This document shows, one piece after another, positions 10,201-20,000 of a stretch of 64,000 nt of DNA. The translations under genes and the position numbers were made by a program. Origin of the DNA: Clostridia bacterium (GTDB lineage Bacteria; Bacillota; Clostridia; Oscillospirales; Acutalibacteraceae); contig JAFQKF010000006.1 in NCBI GenBank assembly GCA_017397105.1, positions 1 through 64,000 on the forward strand, read 5' to 3'. Numbering within the stretch: position 1 is the first letter of the stretch; every line of letters begins with the position of its first letter. The notes under the pieces were generated by a model. It was not told the DNA's origin. It searched no databases and saw only the letters and a list, made by a program, of their open reading frames with translations.

Positions 10201-13200
10201 TACTTACACCGATGAAGACGGCAACGAGCAGAAGGTTGAAATCCTTACCAAGGAAGAACTTGAAGACATCATCGGCGAAGACGGCGGCACAAGCGATGGT
10301 AACATCGTTATCGCTCCCGAGAAGCCTGATGATTTCGACGAAGAAAACGACATCTTCATTGATACAGACGATATCTTCCCCACCGAAGACGGCTATATCC
10401 TTGATCCTGAAGCAACTCTTCCCATTGAAATTCCCGTAACTCCCGGTAAAGACACCGACGTTACAATCCCCGTAGTTCTTGCAACCTACACAGTAACCTA
10501 CAATGCAAACGCTGAAAACGTTGCTGTTACACCTGCAACTGCATACGTTAAGCACGGCTATACTATCGTTAAGACCAGTGCAACACCCGCTGACAGAGCA
10601 GGCTACACCTTCCTCGGCTGGGCAACCACAGCTGATGCTGCCGCAGCTGCAGACATCACCGTAAAAGGCAATATCGAAGTTTACGCTGTATGGCAGGCTG
10701 ACAAGGCTGAAATCGGCGACATCAACGGTACTTACACCGATGAAAACGGCGATGAGCAGAAGGTTGAAATCCTTACCAAGGAAGAAATTGAAAACATCAT
10801 CGGCGATGATGACGGCACAAGTGATGGCGAAATCGTTATCGGCCCCGAGAAGCCCGCTGATTTCGACGAAGAAAACGACATCTTCATTGATACAGACGAT
10901 ATCTTCCCCACCAAAGACGGCTATATCCTTGATCCCGATGCTGAGCTTCCCATCAGAGTTTCCGTAACTCCCGGTTCTGAGACAGAGGTTAATATCCCCG
11001 TAGTTCTCGCAACCTACACAGTAACCTACAATGCAAACGCTGAAAACGTTGCTGTTACACCTGCAACTGCATACGTTAAGCACGGCTATACTATCGTTAA
11101 GACCAGTGCAACACCCGCTGACAGAAAAGGCTACACCTTCCTCGGCTGGTCAACAGATGCTAAGGCAACAGCAGCTGAAGATATCACCGTAACAGGCGAT
11201 ATCGAAGTTTACGCTGTATGGCAGGTTCAGTACTTTGACGTTGAGTTCGTAATCCCCGGCGTTGAAGCTCCCTATCATACCGATAAGGTTGCATACGGCA
11301 CAGCTGTTGAGTATCCCGACGATCCCACCGAAGACGATCTTCCCGTAGGCAAGAAGTTTGTTGCATGGATTCCCCAGGCAATCACCTCAATGCCCGCTGA
11401 GAAGACAACCGTTACTGCTCAGCTTGACGATATCCGTTACTTCGTAACCCTTTGGGTTGTAAACGATGACGGCGATCTCGTTGAATACATCCCCAAAAAC
11501 GGTGAACTTGTAGCAACCTACAATAAGACCGTAGAGATTCCCTCTATTGATGATGCAAGCGCGCGCTGCGGCTACGATGCAACAGGCTGGTTCACTGAAG
11601 AAGTAGGCGGCGTAGAAGTTCCTGAAGGAGCATACACCGTAACAGCTGATGCTGATATTTATCTCCAGTATGAACCCAAGACCGTCGGCGTTTACCTCTT
11701 TGCTGAAGAGGCATGTGAAACTGATCTCGGCTATTCCGAGGCAACATACGATGAGTACCTTGTTCTTACCACTGAAACTCAGTTTGACGAAGTTCCCGGC
11801 AAGACCGTTGCTCACTGGGTAGTTTCCGACGGTGATACCACTGTTAAGCTTACTCTTGATGAAAACGGCAAGTCCAATTACCTCGTAAAAACAGAGGAGG
11901 ACATCTTCGTTTACGCAGTATGGAACACCAACGCTTGCACCGTTACCTACAATGTAAACGCTGAAGGTGCTACTATTGCAAACGCAACAGGTTCATTCCC
12001 CTACAACACTACTCTTACCAAGACTAACACCGAAACTCCCGTAAGAAAGGGTTATGAGTTCCTTGGTTGGGCAACCACAGCTGATGCTACCGAAGCTGAA
12101 GAAATCACCGTAACAGGCGATATCGAAATCTTCGCTGTTTGGGCTGCTGAAAAGTACACCATCAACTACGAAGTTGACGGTAAGCCCTACGATTCAGCAG
12201 AATATGCATTCGGCGCTGACGTTACCGTTCTCGAAGTAAACGAGGAAGGTTACGACTTCTCAGGCTGGACCTGGACTTACGTTGACGGCGAGGGTAACAC
12301 CCAGACCACAACCGAGCCCGAAACCATGCCCGCATATGACCTCACTGCAACCGGTACTCTTACCGGCAAGCAGATTACAGTAACCTTCAATGCTAACAGC
12401 GGTTACTTCAACGGCGATAAGGATAATACTGCTGATGCTACTTACACAGCAGCTTGCGGCACAGGCGTTGTAGTTCCTCCTGTTGCAAGGGACGGTTACA
12501 CACTTGTTGGTTGGACTTACGTTGATGCTGACGGCAACACTCAGACCATTGCAGCTCCCGTAACCATGCCTACTAAGGACACAACTTACACTGCTAAGTG
12601 GAGCAGCGGCCAGTCAACCTATGCTGTAGAAATCTACATCATGGATCTTGACGGCGAATACGGCGTTCCCTTCAAGACTGCCGGCATCGTTGCAGCAACA
12701 GATGCAGTTGTAACTCTTACTGCTGAAGAAAGACCCGGCTTCACATTTGTTGAGTCTCTCAGCAAGACCGAAGGCACAGTAACAGCTGACAATGCTCTCG
12801 TTCTTAAGCTTTACTACTCACGCAATGAATACGAAGTAGTATTTGACGGCACTACCTACACCTTCTTCCACGGTGAGTCTCTTGCAGCTCCCGAGGAAAC
12901 TGAGGTTCCCGGTAAGACCTTCCTTGGCTGGACTGATACAGAAGGCTCAACTGCTACAGTTGAACTTCCCAAGAACGTAACAGCTCCCGCTACCTACTAT
13001 CCCGTATACTCAACCAACAACTACACCATCACTTATATGCTTAACGGCGTACAGTACGGTGAGGTTGAAGAGTATGCATTCGACGAAGAAATCTCCATCA
13101 GAGAAGATGTAAAGCAGACAGGATACAGCTTCTCCGGCTGGACTCCCGCAGCTCTTCCCGCAACAATGCCTGCTGAAAACATCGTTGTAAACGGTACTCT

Positions 13201-13879
13201 TACCATCAATACTTACACAGTTAACTACCTCGATGCAGAAGGCAACGTATTTGAAACCTACGAAGTAACCTACGGTGACGCTATCCCCGTTCCCGACGGC
13301 AAGCCCACCAAGGATTACAGCGTATTCGATAGCTGGAACAACGATCTTACCGAAATGCCTGACAGAGACCTTGACATTGAACCCATCTTCAATAAGGTTC
13401 CCGTTAAGCTTATCGCAAGAGAAGGCTCCACTACCGTAATTGATGAAGACCGCAAGATTATCTACGGTCTCCAGAACAGGCTTACACTTGATCTCCTCAA
13501 CACCGTATACCTTGATGTTGAAGGCGACGGTACTATTGTATACGAAACCATCATTGACAATTGGTACGGCACAGGCGCAATCGTCCGTGTACGTGACAAT
13601 GAAACAGGTGAACTTGTTGAAGGTCAGGAATATGTAATCGTTGTATTCGGCGACATCAACGGTGACGGTTGGATTACTTCAGCGGATACTACTCAGATCC
13701 GTGAGGAAATTTCTTACCTCACTGATTGGTCACGCGGCGAAGACAAGGATATCTACAAGGTATATGCAGCTGACGTAACCCGTGACAACAGAATCACAGG
13801 CAGCGATACCACAGTAATCAGAGAGCAGATCGGTTATATCGCTGATATTGATCAGATCGCAGCTCCTGCAACTAACTAA
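7205..13879 (+). CDS. Giant InlB B-repeat protein with N-terminal cohesin-like and C-terminal dockerin-like modules
   Basis: This encodes 2224 residues. I chose the ATG at 7205 (MTKVKRSLAVLL) rather than 7199, because AAGGAG at 7191-7196 is then 8 bases away and the N-terminus matches that of the next giant protein. Residues 1-28 are a signal peptide. Residues about 40-225 form a beta-rich domain opening with VKPGEEVRVRI and a hydrophobic IFAFDNRIF strand, closing with a W-x-FEFPLTV strand; this resembles cohesin-type folds (moderate confidence). About 16 InlB B-repeats follow. Residues 813-1340 are three tandem 176-residue units, each an acidic module (YTDEDGNE, EENDIFIDTDDIFP) plus one B-repeat. 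The end (from residue about 2149) has dockerin-like loops GDINGDGWITSAD and AADVTRDNRITGSD, the second with Thr at a usual Asn position. It is likely exported. Function is inferred to be surface adhesion or assembly. Confidence 0.9.
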   Translation: MTKVKRSLAVLLALIMVLTIAPINSFALSSDIFPEASLGDGNESSLVMTPVIYRNVNAGVDGAEEDWQPTTKVKPGEEVRVRITMKTDFLAGDSDLIFAFDNRIFTGDLTLGTTNTETLSVNTAVGSFAANYLSDNKSQYASYRVTAMPVWDDLAYYYNWTMLDENGDVVGVPYIDNYTYENYDWLTVKLTFNSSEAYEWTGKEWMFEFPLTVLDKPVVTPLIAEGETEANIAANYSEEDINVDPAFITVVDAYSAAAYTYDDPEYGESYYDYEMMGYAGVSKDVDGDLHQFFVGTWLPQVTGYDAYVTTNGRAIFDANGGYYEGAEDDEDTEDINEKTQAVKEGYYGATKTIGTKDDETTLIAPTPVHEKGYRFLGWGTTKTATAADKVSSVSFDFEDTTYYAIWEYYNYTFNVNGGSWDAAGTDTADRVIDGSAGKTVAYTVDGTEVKPVKNGCDFVGWATTSDATSANATVTPAENTTFYAVYKSQEGTPYTVKTYTMGLDGTYPETPLTTSGSGTFGDDVDVTPELGTGFYADTAHEGYKATGVIGTDNEFVIYVAREEYTVTFAPAGGYLDGDKAATTDKPVKKFFGNVIDVPTVARDGYTGGWPEGTGTTVTVDGNKTITAVWTESTTTLGTISAIYTDTDGVEQTVTVLDKEELAALVADLGYTPKTGSTLYIAATEPATMAEGDVFIPFEKLPAAAIHYKVDADNTANNIAVEIAADGSTSATLAYAPVDYTVTYELGADDATIAAKTEDFAYGTEINTDDLAKPERTGYTFLGWATSAENAEAGTLADTAEVRGNMSLYAVWKADKANVGDVTGTYTDEDGNEKEIEILTKEEIEDIIGEDGGTSDGDIVIGPEKPDDFDEENDIFIDTDDIFPTKDGYIIDPDAELPIVIPVTPGKDTEINIPVVLATYTVTYNANAENVTVTPATADVKHGDTIVKTSATPADRAGYTFLGWAETADATAAADITVTGDIEVYAVWQADKANVGGIDGTYTDEDGNEQKVEILTKEELEDIIGEDGGTSDGNIVIAPEKPDDFDEENDIFIDTDDIFPTEDGYILDPEATLPIEIPVTPGKDTDVTIPVVLATYTVTYNANAENVAVTPATAYVKHGYTIVKTSATPADRAGYTFLGWATTADAAAAADITVKGNIEVYAVWQADKAEIGDINGTYTDENGDEQKVEILTKEEIENIIGDDDGTSDGEIVIGPEKPADFDEENDIFIDTDDIFPTKDGYILDPDAELPIRVSVTPGSETEVNIPVVLATYTVTYNANAENVAVTPATAYVKHGYTIVKTSATPADRKGYTFLGWSTDAKATAAEDITVTGDIEVYAVWQVQYFDVEFVIPGVEAPYHTDKVAYGTAVEYPDDPTEDDLPVGKKFVAWIPQAITSMPAEKTTVTAQLDDIRYFVTLWVVNDDGDLVEYIPKNGELVATYNKTVEIPSIDDASARCGYDATGWFTEEVGGVEVPEGAYTVTADADIYLQYEPKTVGVYLFAEEACETDLGYSEATYDEYLVLTTETQFDEVPGKTVAHWVVSDGDTTVKLTLDENGKSNYLVKTEEDIFVYAVWNTNACTVTYNVNAEGATIANATGSFPYNTTLTKTNTETPVRKGYEFLGWATTADATEAEEITVTGDIEIFAVWAAEKYTINYEVDGKPYDSAEYAFGADVTVLEVNEEGYDFSGWTWTYVDGEGNTQTTTEPETMPAYDLTATGTLTGKQITVTFNANSGYFNGDKDNTADATYTAACGTGVVVPPVARDGYTLVGWTYVDADGNTQTIAAPVTMPTKDTTYTAKWSSGQSTYAVEIYIMDLDGEYGVPFKTAGIVAATDAVVTLTAEERPGFTFVESLSKTEGTVTADNALVLKLYYSRNEYEVVFDGTTYTFFHGESLAAPEETEVPGKTFLGWTDTEGSTATVELPKNVTAPATYYPVYSTNNYTITYMLNGVQYGEVEEYAFDEEISIREDVKQTGYSFSGWTPAALPATMPAENIVVNGTLTINTYTVNYLDAEGNVFETYEVTYGDAIPVPDGKPTKDYSVFDSWNNDLTEMPDRDLDIEPIFNKVPVKLIAREGSTTVIDEDRKIIYGLQNRLTLDLLNTVYLDVEGDGTIVYETIIDNWYGTGAIVRVRDNETGELVEGQEYVIVVFGDINGDGWITSADTTQIREEISYLTDWSRGEDKDIYKVYAADVTRDNRITGSDTTVIREQIGYIADIDQIAAPATN
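9641..11224 (+). repeat. Three in-frame tandem copies of a 528-bp unit
   Basis: Copies lie at 9641-10168, 10169-10696 and 10697-11224. Each is exactly 528 bp (176 codons) and encodes an acidic linker-like module plus one InlB B-repeat. Copies two and three share long identical DNA stretches in their second halves, pointing to recent duplication or gene conversion. A more diverged relative precedes them at about 9110-9640. Confidence 0.9.
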
Positions 13880-13891
13880 ACCTATAATTCA

Positions 13892-13922
13892 CTCAGCGGG
13901 GGAGTAATCCTCCTCCGCTGAG
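13892..13922 (+). other. Intergenic hairpin without U-tract between the second and third giant genes
   Basis: A 13-bp stem (13892-13904 with 13910-13922, one G-U pair, 5-nt loop) is followed by AAAAAGTC rather than a T run. The GCGGGGGAG / CTCCTCCGC core is the same as in the hairpin at 7079-7105. Confidence 0.6.
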
Positions 13923-13940
13923 AAAAAGTCAAAGAATTCC

Positions 13941-13970
13941 AATATCAAAGCAGTTGATATTAATGTTTTT
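13941..13970 (+). other. AT-rich inverted repeat followed by six T
   Basis: AATATCAA (13941-13948) and TTGATATT (13954-13961) are perfect complements around a 5-nt spacer, with six T at 13965-13970. It could be a weak or partial terminator, or an operator for the following giant gene. The stem is only 8 AT-rich base pairs, so the call is tentative. Confidence 0.4.
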
Positions 13971-14025
13971 TCATCGGCGATGTGTTCGGTAACGAATACA
14001 TTATTATATAAGGAGGAATTAATTC

Positions 14026-17000
14026 ATGACTAAAGTTAAAAGGTTAGTTGCTTTATTGCTGTCATTGGTTATGATTTTGGGCACGTTCTCTGTTATGGGA
14101 TATGCTTACAGTGTGTCAGAAGACACAAACAATTCCTTTGTGCTTGATATCAATATTCTTAAGCAAATCAACGGAGAATGGAAAGAAAGCGACTACGTTG
14201 TACCTGGAGAAGAGGTAAAGGTACAGGTTGATATAAGCACGGATTTCCATGCAGGCAGCGGTGAATTCCTTTTCTTCTACGATTCGGATTTCTTCACTGA
14301 CTCCCTTGAAGCAGGCTCATCTGTTCTTACCAACAAATACACATTACCTCCCCACAGCTTTTCCAGCATGATTACCACAGAATCAGCCGGAAACAATCGC
14401 TTGGAAAACGCACTCGTTTCTTCACAGCTTCTTACTCAGGCAGAGGCAGATGCTTATAACTATATTTTCGTTGCAGTTGACGGCACCGAAACTTTGAACA
14501 AGCAGTATTCAGGAACAATGTTTGAGTTTGATCTCAAAGTTAAGGACGATGCAACAGGTTCAGGCGATTTCAAAGTTTTTGAAAGCACAGTTCTCTCAAA
14601 AGAAAATCAGGATGGTATTTTCAATATAAGCAAGGGTGCTGAGGGTGAAAAGACCCAGTATCACATGGCTTTATGGAAAGAAGTAAACAAAACAATCAAC
14701 AACGATCAGGTTGCTGTTTACAACAATCCTTCAACCGTTACCTTTGAGGCAGGCGAGGGCACATTTGCCGCTTCAAAGAAGACCCTTTCTTTCACAGGCG
14801 AAGCAAACACTGTATTTGAAGATCTCCCCGCAAACCCCACCAGAGGCGGTTATACCTTCGGTGGCTGGGCAACAGTAGCAGATCCCACTGAGGCTGACGT
14901 AGTTGCTAACCCCGCTTCATATCCTGAAGGCGGCGCAACCTACTATGCTTACTGGGTAAGCAACGCAGGCGCAGCAGGCACCAACTTTGCAATCAACACC
15001 AAATTCTTCAGAGAAGTTGACGGCGAATGGGTTGAAACCGAAAAGGTTAAGCGCGGCGAAACCGTAAAGGCAAGAGTTTATCTTGCAACCGATTATTACA
15101 CCAACGGCGGTGAAATGATCCTTTTCTATGACAAGGCTTTCTTTAACGATGAGTATTCAGTAGGCTCCAATGTTCTTACAGTAAACTCCAACCCCGAAAG
15201 CTTTGCAGCAATCAACGGCGTAGAAGGTTTGTTCTATACTGATGCTTCCGCATCCAAGGCAGAGAGCAGCCTTATTTCCGGTGGCCATATCACAGCTGAT
15301 TATGCTGAAGACCATAACTTCATCCATATTCAGTATACTTTCAACGGAGACACTGAGAGCGCTGTCAATGCGATTGCATTTGATGACGAGCAGTATCTTG
15401 TTGACACCGAAGTAGATAATGACCTTTGGTTTGCTGAGTTTACCTTTACGGTAGCTGATTCGGCAGCAGGCGAGGGCGACATAGTTATGCTTCCCTCAAC
15501 AGTGCTTGCTCCCGGTAATCAGAATACTGCAATCGTAAACATCCCCAAGGGAACTGAAAACGGCATTGCCAAGAACATTCAGGGTATGTGGCTTTGGGAA
15601 GCAACACCCATCACAAGCTCACAGCCCGTAAGAATTACAAGCACCGTTTCCTTTGATGCAAACGGCGGCGTATTCCCCGGCTATGTTGATGATGAATCAA
15701 CAACTGAAATCGATGAAACCGTAATGTACGTTATTGAGGACGACATCGGTTCCGCTATCGACGCAAGAAACATTCCCACTCCTGAAAAGTCAGGTTCAAC
15801 CTTCCTTGGTTGGGTTGATGCTTCACTCACCGATCCCACCCAGGCAGACATAGTTGAAATCCCCTCAGAGATCGATTATGAAGACAAGGCATTCAAGGCT
15901 CTCTGGGCAACAACCGTTACCGTCAGCTTTGAAACCTATGGCGGCACTGAAATTGCTGACCGTGTAGTAGCAGCAGGCACAGATTTCGAAGAAGTAGCTG
16001 ATCCTGAAAAGACCGGTCACAGATTTGTTGGCTGGTCACTTACAGGCGGTACAGATAACGGCGTTTCTCCCGTTATTACACTTCCTGACAAGTATCCCGA
16101 GACAGACGCTGTTTACTATGCAATCTGGGAAGCAAAGACCTATACTATCGATTACTATGTAACCGATACAAAGGGTAACACCACTAAGGTTGCTTCTCCC
16201 GTTATTGAATTTGAAAAGACTATCCCCACAACAGTTCCCACCTATCAGGTTCCTGCAGGCTTTGAGCTTAACGGCTGGTACTGGGATGCAGCACTTACCG
16301 ATAAGGTAGATGCTGACGAAACAATGCCTGCAAAGAACATCGTTCTTTACGGCAAGCTTAACGCTCTTAAGATTGATGCTATCTTCAATGCAAATGAAGG
16401 TGCTTGGGAAGATGGCACAACCACCAAGAACGTTCCTACCGAACTGTTTGATACAATCCAGGCTCCCGCTGACCCCTCTCGTGAAGATTTCATATTCACA
16501 GGCTGGAACCCCGCAGTAGGCGTTATGGATAACGCAAACGGCAAGACCTTTACCGCAACATGGACTCCCGTTGAACACACCATCTCCTATTATGTTGAGG
16601 GTGAAGAGTATCAGGTATATGAAGGTCTCGTTACCGGTGACGATCTTGAAGTTCCTGCAGATCCCGACGTTGAGGGCAAGAAGTTCCTCGGCTGGGCAGA
16701 AACTGAAAACGGCACTCCCGTAAATCCCCTTACCGGCACAATCGACGGCAAGGATTATGAGTTCTATGCAATCTTCGAAGATATAGTTTACACAATCGAC
16801 TATATCTCAGAAGGCGCTACTATCGACACTGACGAATACCTCTTCGGTGAAGAAGTTACCGTTATTGCTGACCCCGCATATTCAAATGAGTTCTATTCAT
16901 TTGTAGAGTGGGAGTGGAAGGCATACAACGATGAAACAGGTCTCTTTGATATCGAAGTTGAAGAGCCCGCAACCATGCCTTCAAACAACCTTCAGGCAAC

Positions 17001-20000
17001 CGCAGTATTTGAGCCTAACAGCTACGAGGTAGTATTTGATGCCAACACCGGCACAATCAACGGTGAAGAAACCTATGTTACCGAAACTGTTTACGGTGAA
17101 GCTATTGACGGTCCTGATTCCGATCCCGTAAAGCCCGGCTACACATTTGACGGCTGGACTCCCGAATTCGTTGACGGTACTACAACTCTCATCACTGCAG
17201 GCGCTACCTATGAGGCAGTATGGACTGCGGATGATCAGACTGTAACTTACGATCCCAACGGCGGCGAGCTTGATATTGACGGTCTCAAGTACACAACAGC
17301 AACACCTTATGTTGAAACCTATAAGACTGATGCTGATGTAACTGCTCTTGCAGCTGAGCCCACACTTACAGGCTACGACTTCGGCGGCTGGGAATACACC
17401 TATGAAGACGAAAACGGTGAAACAAAGACTCTTGCAGCTCTTCCCTCAAAGATGCCCGCATACGGTATTACCGCAACAGCTATCTGGAATCCCAGAAACG
17501 ATACCAAGTACACTGTTGAAACCTACATCATGGGCACTGACGGTGAGTATGACAAGACCACACCTAACAACACCAAGGAATACGCAGGCACCACCGGTGC
17601 TGAGATAAACCTTGTTGCAACTCCTCTTGACGGATATTTCTTCGATGAAGATGAAAGCAAAATGAGTGGCGTTATCGCTCCCGATGGCTCTCTTGTTCTC
17701 AAGATTTTCTACGGCAGAAATCCCGTTGAAATCACTTGGGATGCAGCTGAAGGTTACTTCGACGGCGACGAAACCAAGGTTGACGACATTGTTGAAGACA
17801 CATATTTCGGCGCAACAGTAGTTCCTCCTCAGGTTGACAGAGACGGCTACACCTTCACAGGTTGGGATCCCGTTGTAAACGCAACAGCTCCCAATGAAGA
17901 GAAGATCACCTACACAGCAACATGGGAAATCAACGAGTATGATATCAGCTATGTTGTTGAAGATGTTACCACCCGTGTAGACAGCTATGATTTCGGAGAG
18001 GATGTTACCGTAGCAGCAGATCCTTCCAAGACCGGTCACAAGTTTGACGGTTGGGTATGGACTTACGTTGATGAAAACGGCGATACCGTTGTAACAACCG
18101 AGCCCGCAACAATGCCCGCTTACGATCTTACAGCTACCGCAGCTTTCTCCCCCAACAAGTACAAGGCTTCCTTCTACACTGATAAGGATACCACAGTAGA
18201 AGAAAACCTCTATGAAGAAAATGAAGTTGATTTCGGCTCAAGCGTTACTGCTCCTGCAGGTACTCCCAGCAAGGAAGGCTACACCTTTGGCGGCTGGGTA
18301 GATGCTGACGGTAACGAAGTTGATTTCTCAACCGAAACTATGGATTCCGATAAGGGTCAGAACTACTTTGCTTCCTGGGATGCAGTTGATTGCACCGTAA
18401 CATGGGATGCAAACAACGGTATCTTTGACGATGACAACACCAAGACTACCGATACAACAACAGTAGCTTTTGATGATGTTATCAGCGCAAGAACTCCTGC
18501 TCCTACCCGCGGCGGTTACACCTTCGCAGGTTGGGCACTTGAGGCAGACGCAAAGACTCCTCTTACAGACCTTGGCACTATGGATGACGTAAACGGCAAG
18601 ACCTTCTATGCTGTTTGGGCTCCTTCAACAGGCCTTGGTTACACAGTTGAGATTTATAAGATGGGTACTGACGGTGAATATTCCGACACTCCCACAGAGA
18701 CTATCGAGCATAATGACGGTGTTACCGGTGAAGCACGCAGTGTAGATTATACTGCTCCTGACGGCTTCGTTCTTGACGAGGACCATGAAGGCTATGCTGA
18801 CAGCGGTATCATCCCCGTAGCTCCCGATAAGCTCGTTCTTAAGATTTATCTTGAGCGTAACGCTTATAATCTCATCGCATGCATTGTAGAAGAAGACGGC
18901 ACTGAAACAGAGTACGCTAACGAGGAATATCTCTATGGCGAAACCGTTGAAGCTCTCAGTGATCCCACCGCTCCTGAAGGCTATGTATTCAAGGGCTGGT
19001 CAACCGTTAAGGGCGATGCAAGCGCAATAGCTGCTCTTCCCGCAACAATGCCTGCAAACGATTACGTTGTATACGCAATCTTTGAGAAGGACACCTTCAC
19101 CGTAACATTTGATTCCGGTGACGGTTACTTCAACAACAATCCTGACGATAAGGAAGAAACTCAGGACGTAGAATTCGAAGGCGAAATCCAGCTTCCCGTT
19201 GAGCCCACTCTTCCCGGTTATGAGTTCAAGGGCTGGTCAACAGACGGCACAGAAGCCGGCATCGTTCCCGAGTCCGAATGGCCTCAGGAAATGGGTCCAG
19301 AGGATGTAACCTATACTGCAGTATGGGCTCCCAAGTCATTCACTGTAACTTACTATGTACCCGTTCGTGATGCTGATGAAAGCAGCTCCACCTACGGTAA
19401 GCTTAAGGCTGATACATGGGAAGTATACGGCGAAGTAAAGACCCTTGAAGCTGGTGCTCCCTTCACCGATGCTATTGTTTCCGGAACACCTGAAGTTCTT
19501 TACTACGAGTTCTGCTGCTGGCAGGATGAGGAAGGCAACGAAGTAACTGAGTGGCCCGAAACAATGCCCACAAAGAATCTCAAGTACTATGCTCACTTTG
19601 AGAGACTTCCCGTTTACCTTATCCCCATGGACGGTTCAACCACAGTTATTGACCGTGGTGAAGGCTACTATGGCAAGGCAGGCGCTTACACTACAGAGCT
19701 TACAGGTGAATTAACACGTAACGTAACCCAGACCTATGATCAGTATGATGCTGCTTCAGGTAACGTATGGTACGTATATGGCTTAGAATTCTACCTCTTT
19801 GAGGATATTCTTCGCGATAAGTACTGTGACGTTCACGGTGACGGTTACTACACCGTAACTCCCTACAATGCAGACTTCGGCTCAGAAATCGGCAGAGTAG
19901 TTGTAGGTACAGGCTCCAAGATTACTGTTTACGATAAGGTTACCAACGAAATCGTTGAAGAATTCTACGTAGTAGTCTTTGGTGACGTAAACGGCGACGC

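Noticed and set aside
9383-11083. Long 566-residue antisense reading frame inside the second giant gene, with internal repeats
   Set aside because: It mirrors the 528-bp triplication and the biased codon use of the sense gene. It has no ribosome binding site, and the sense frame encodes a clear repeat protein.
9641-11224. CRISPR-like or mobile-element repeat
   Set aside because: The units are 528 bp, coding and in frame, without short spacers, terminal repeats or transposase.
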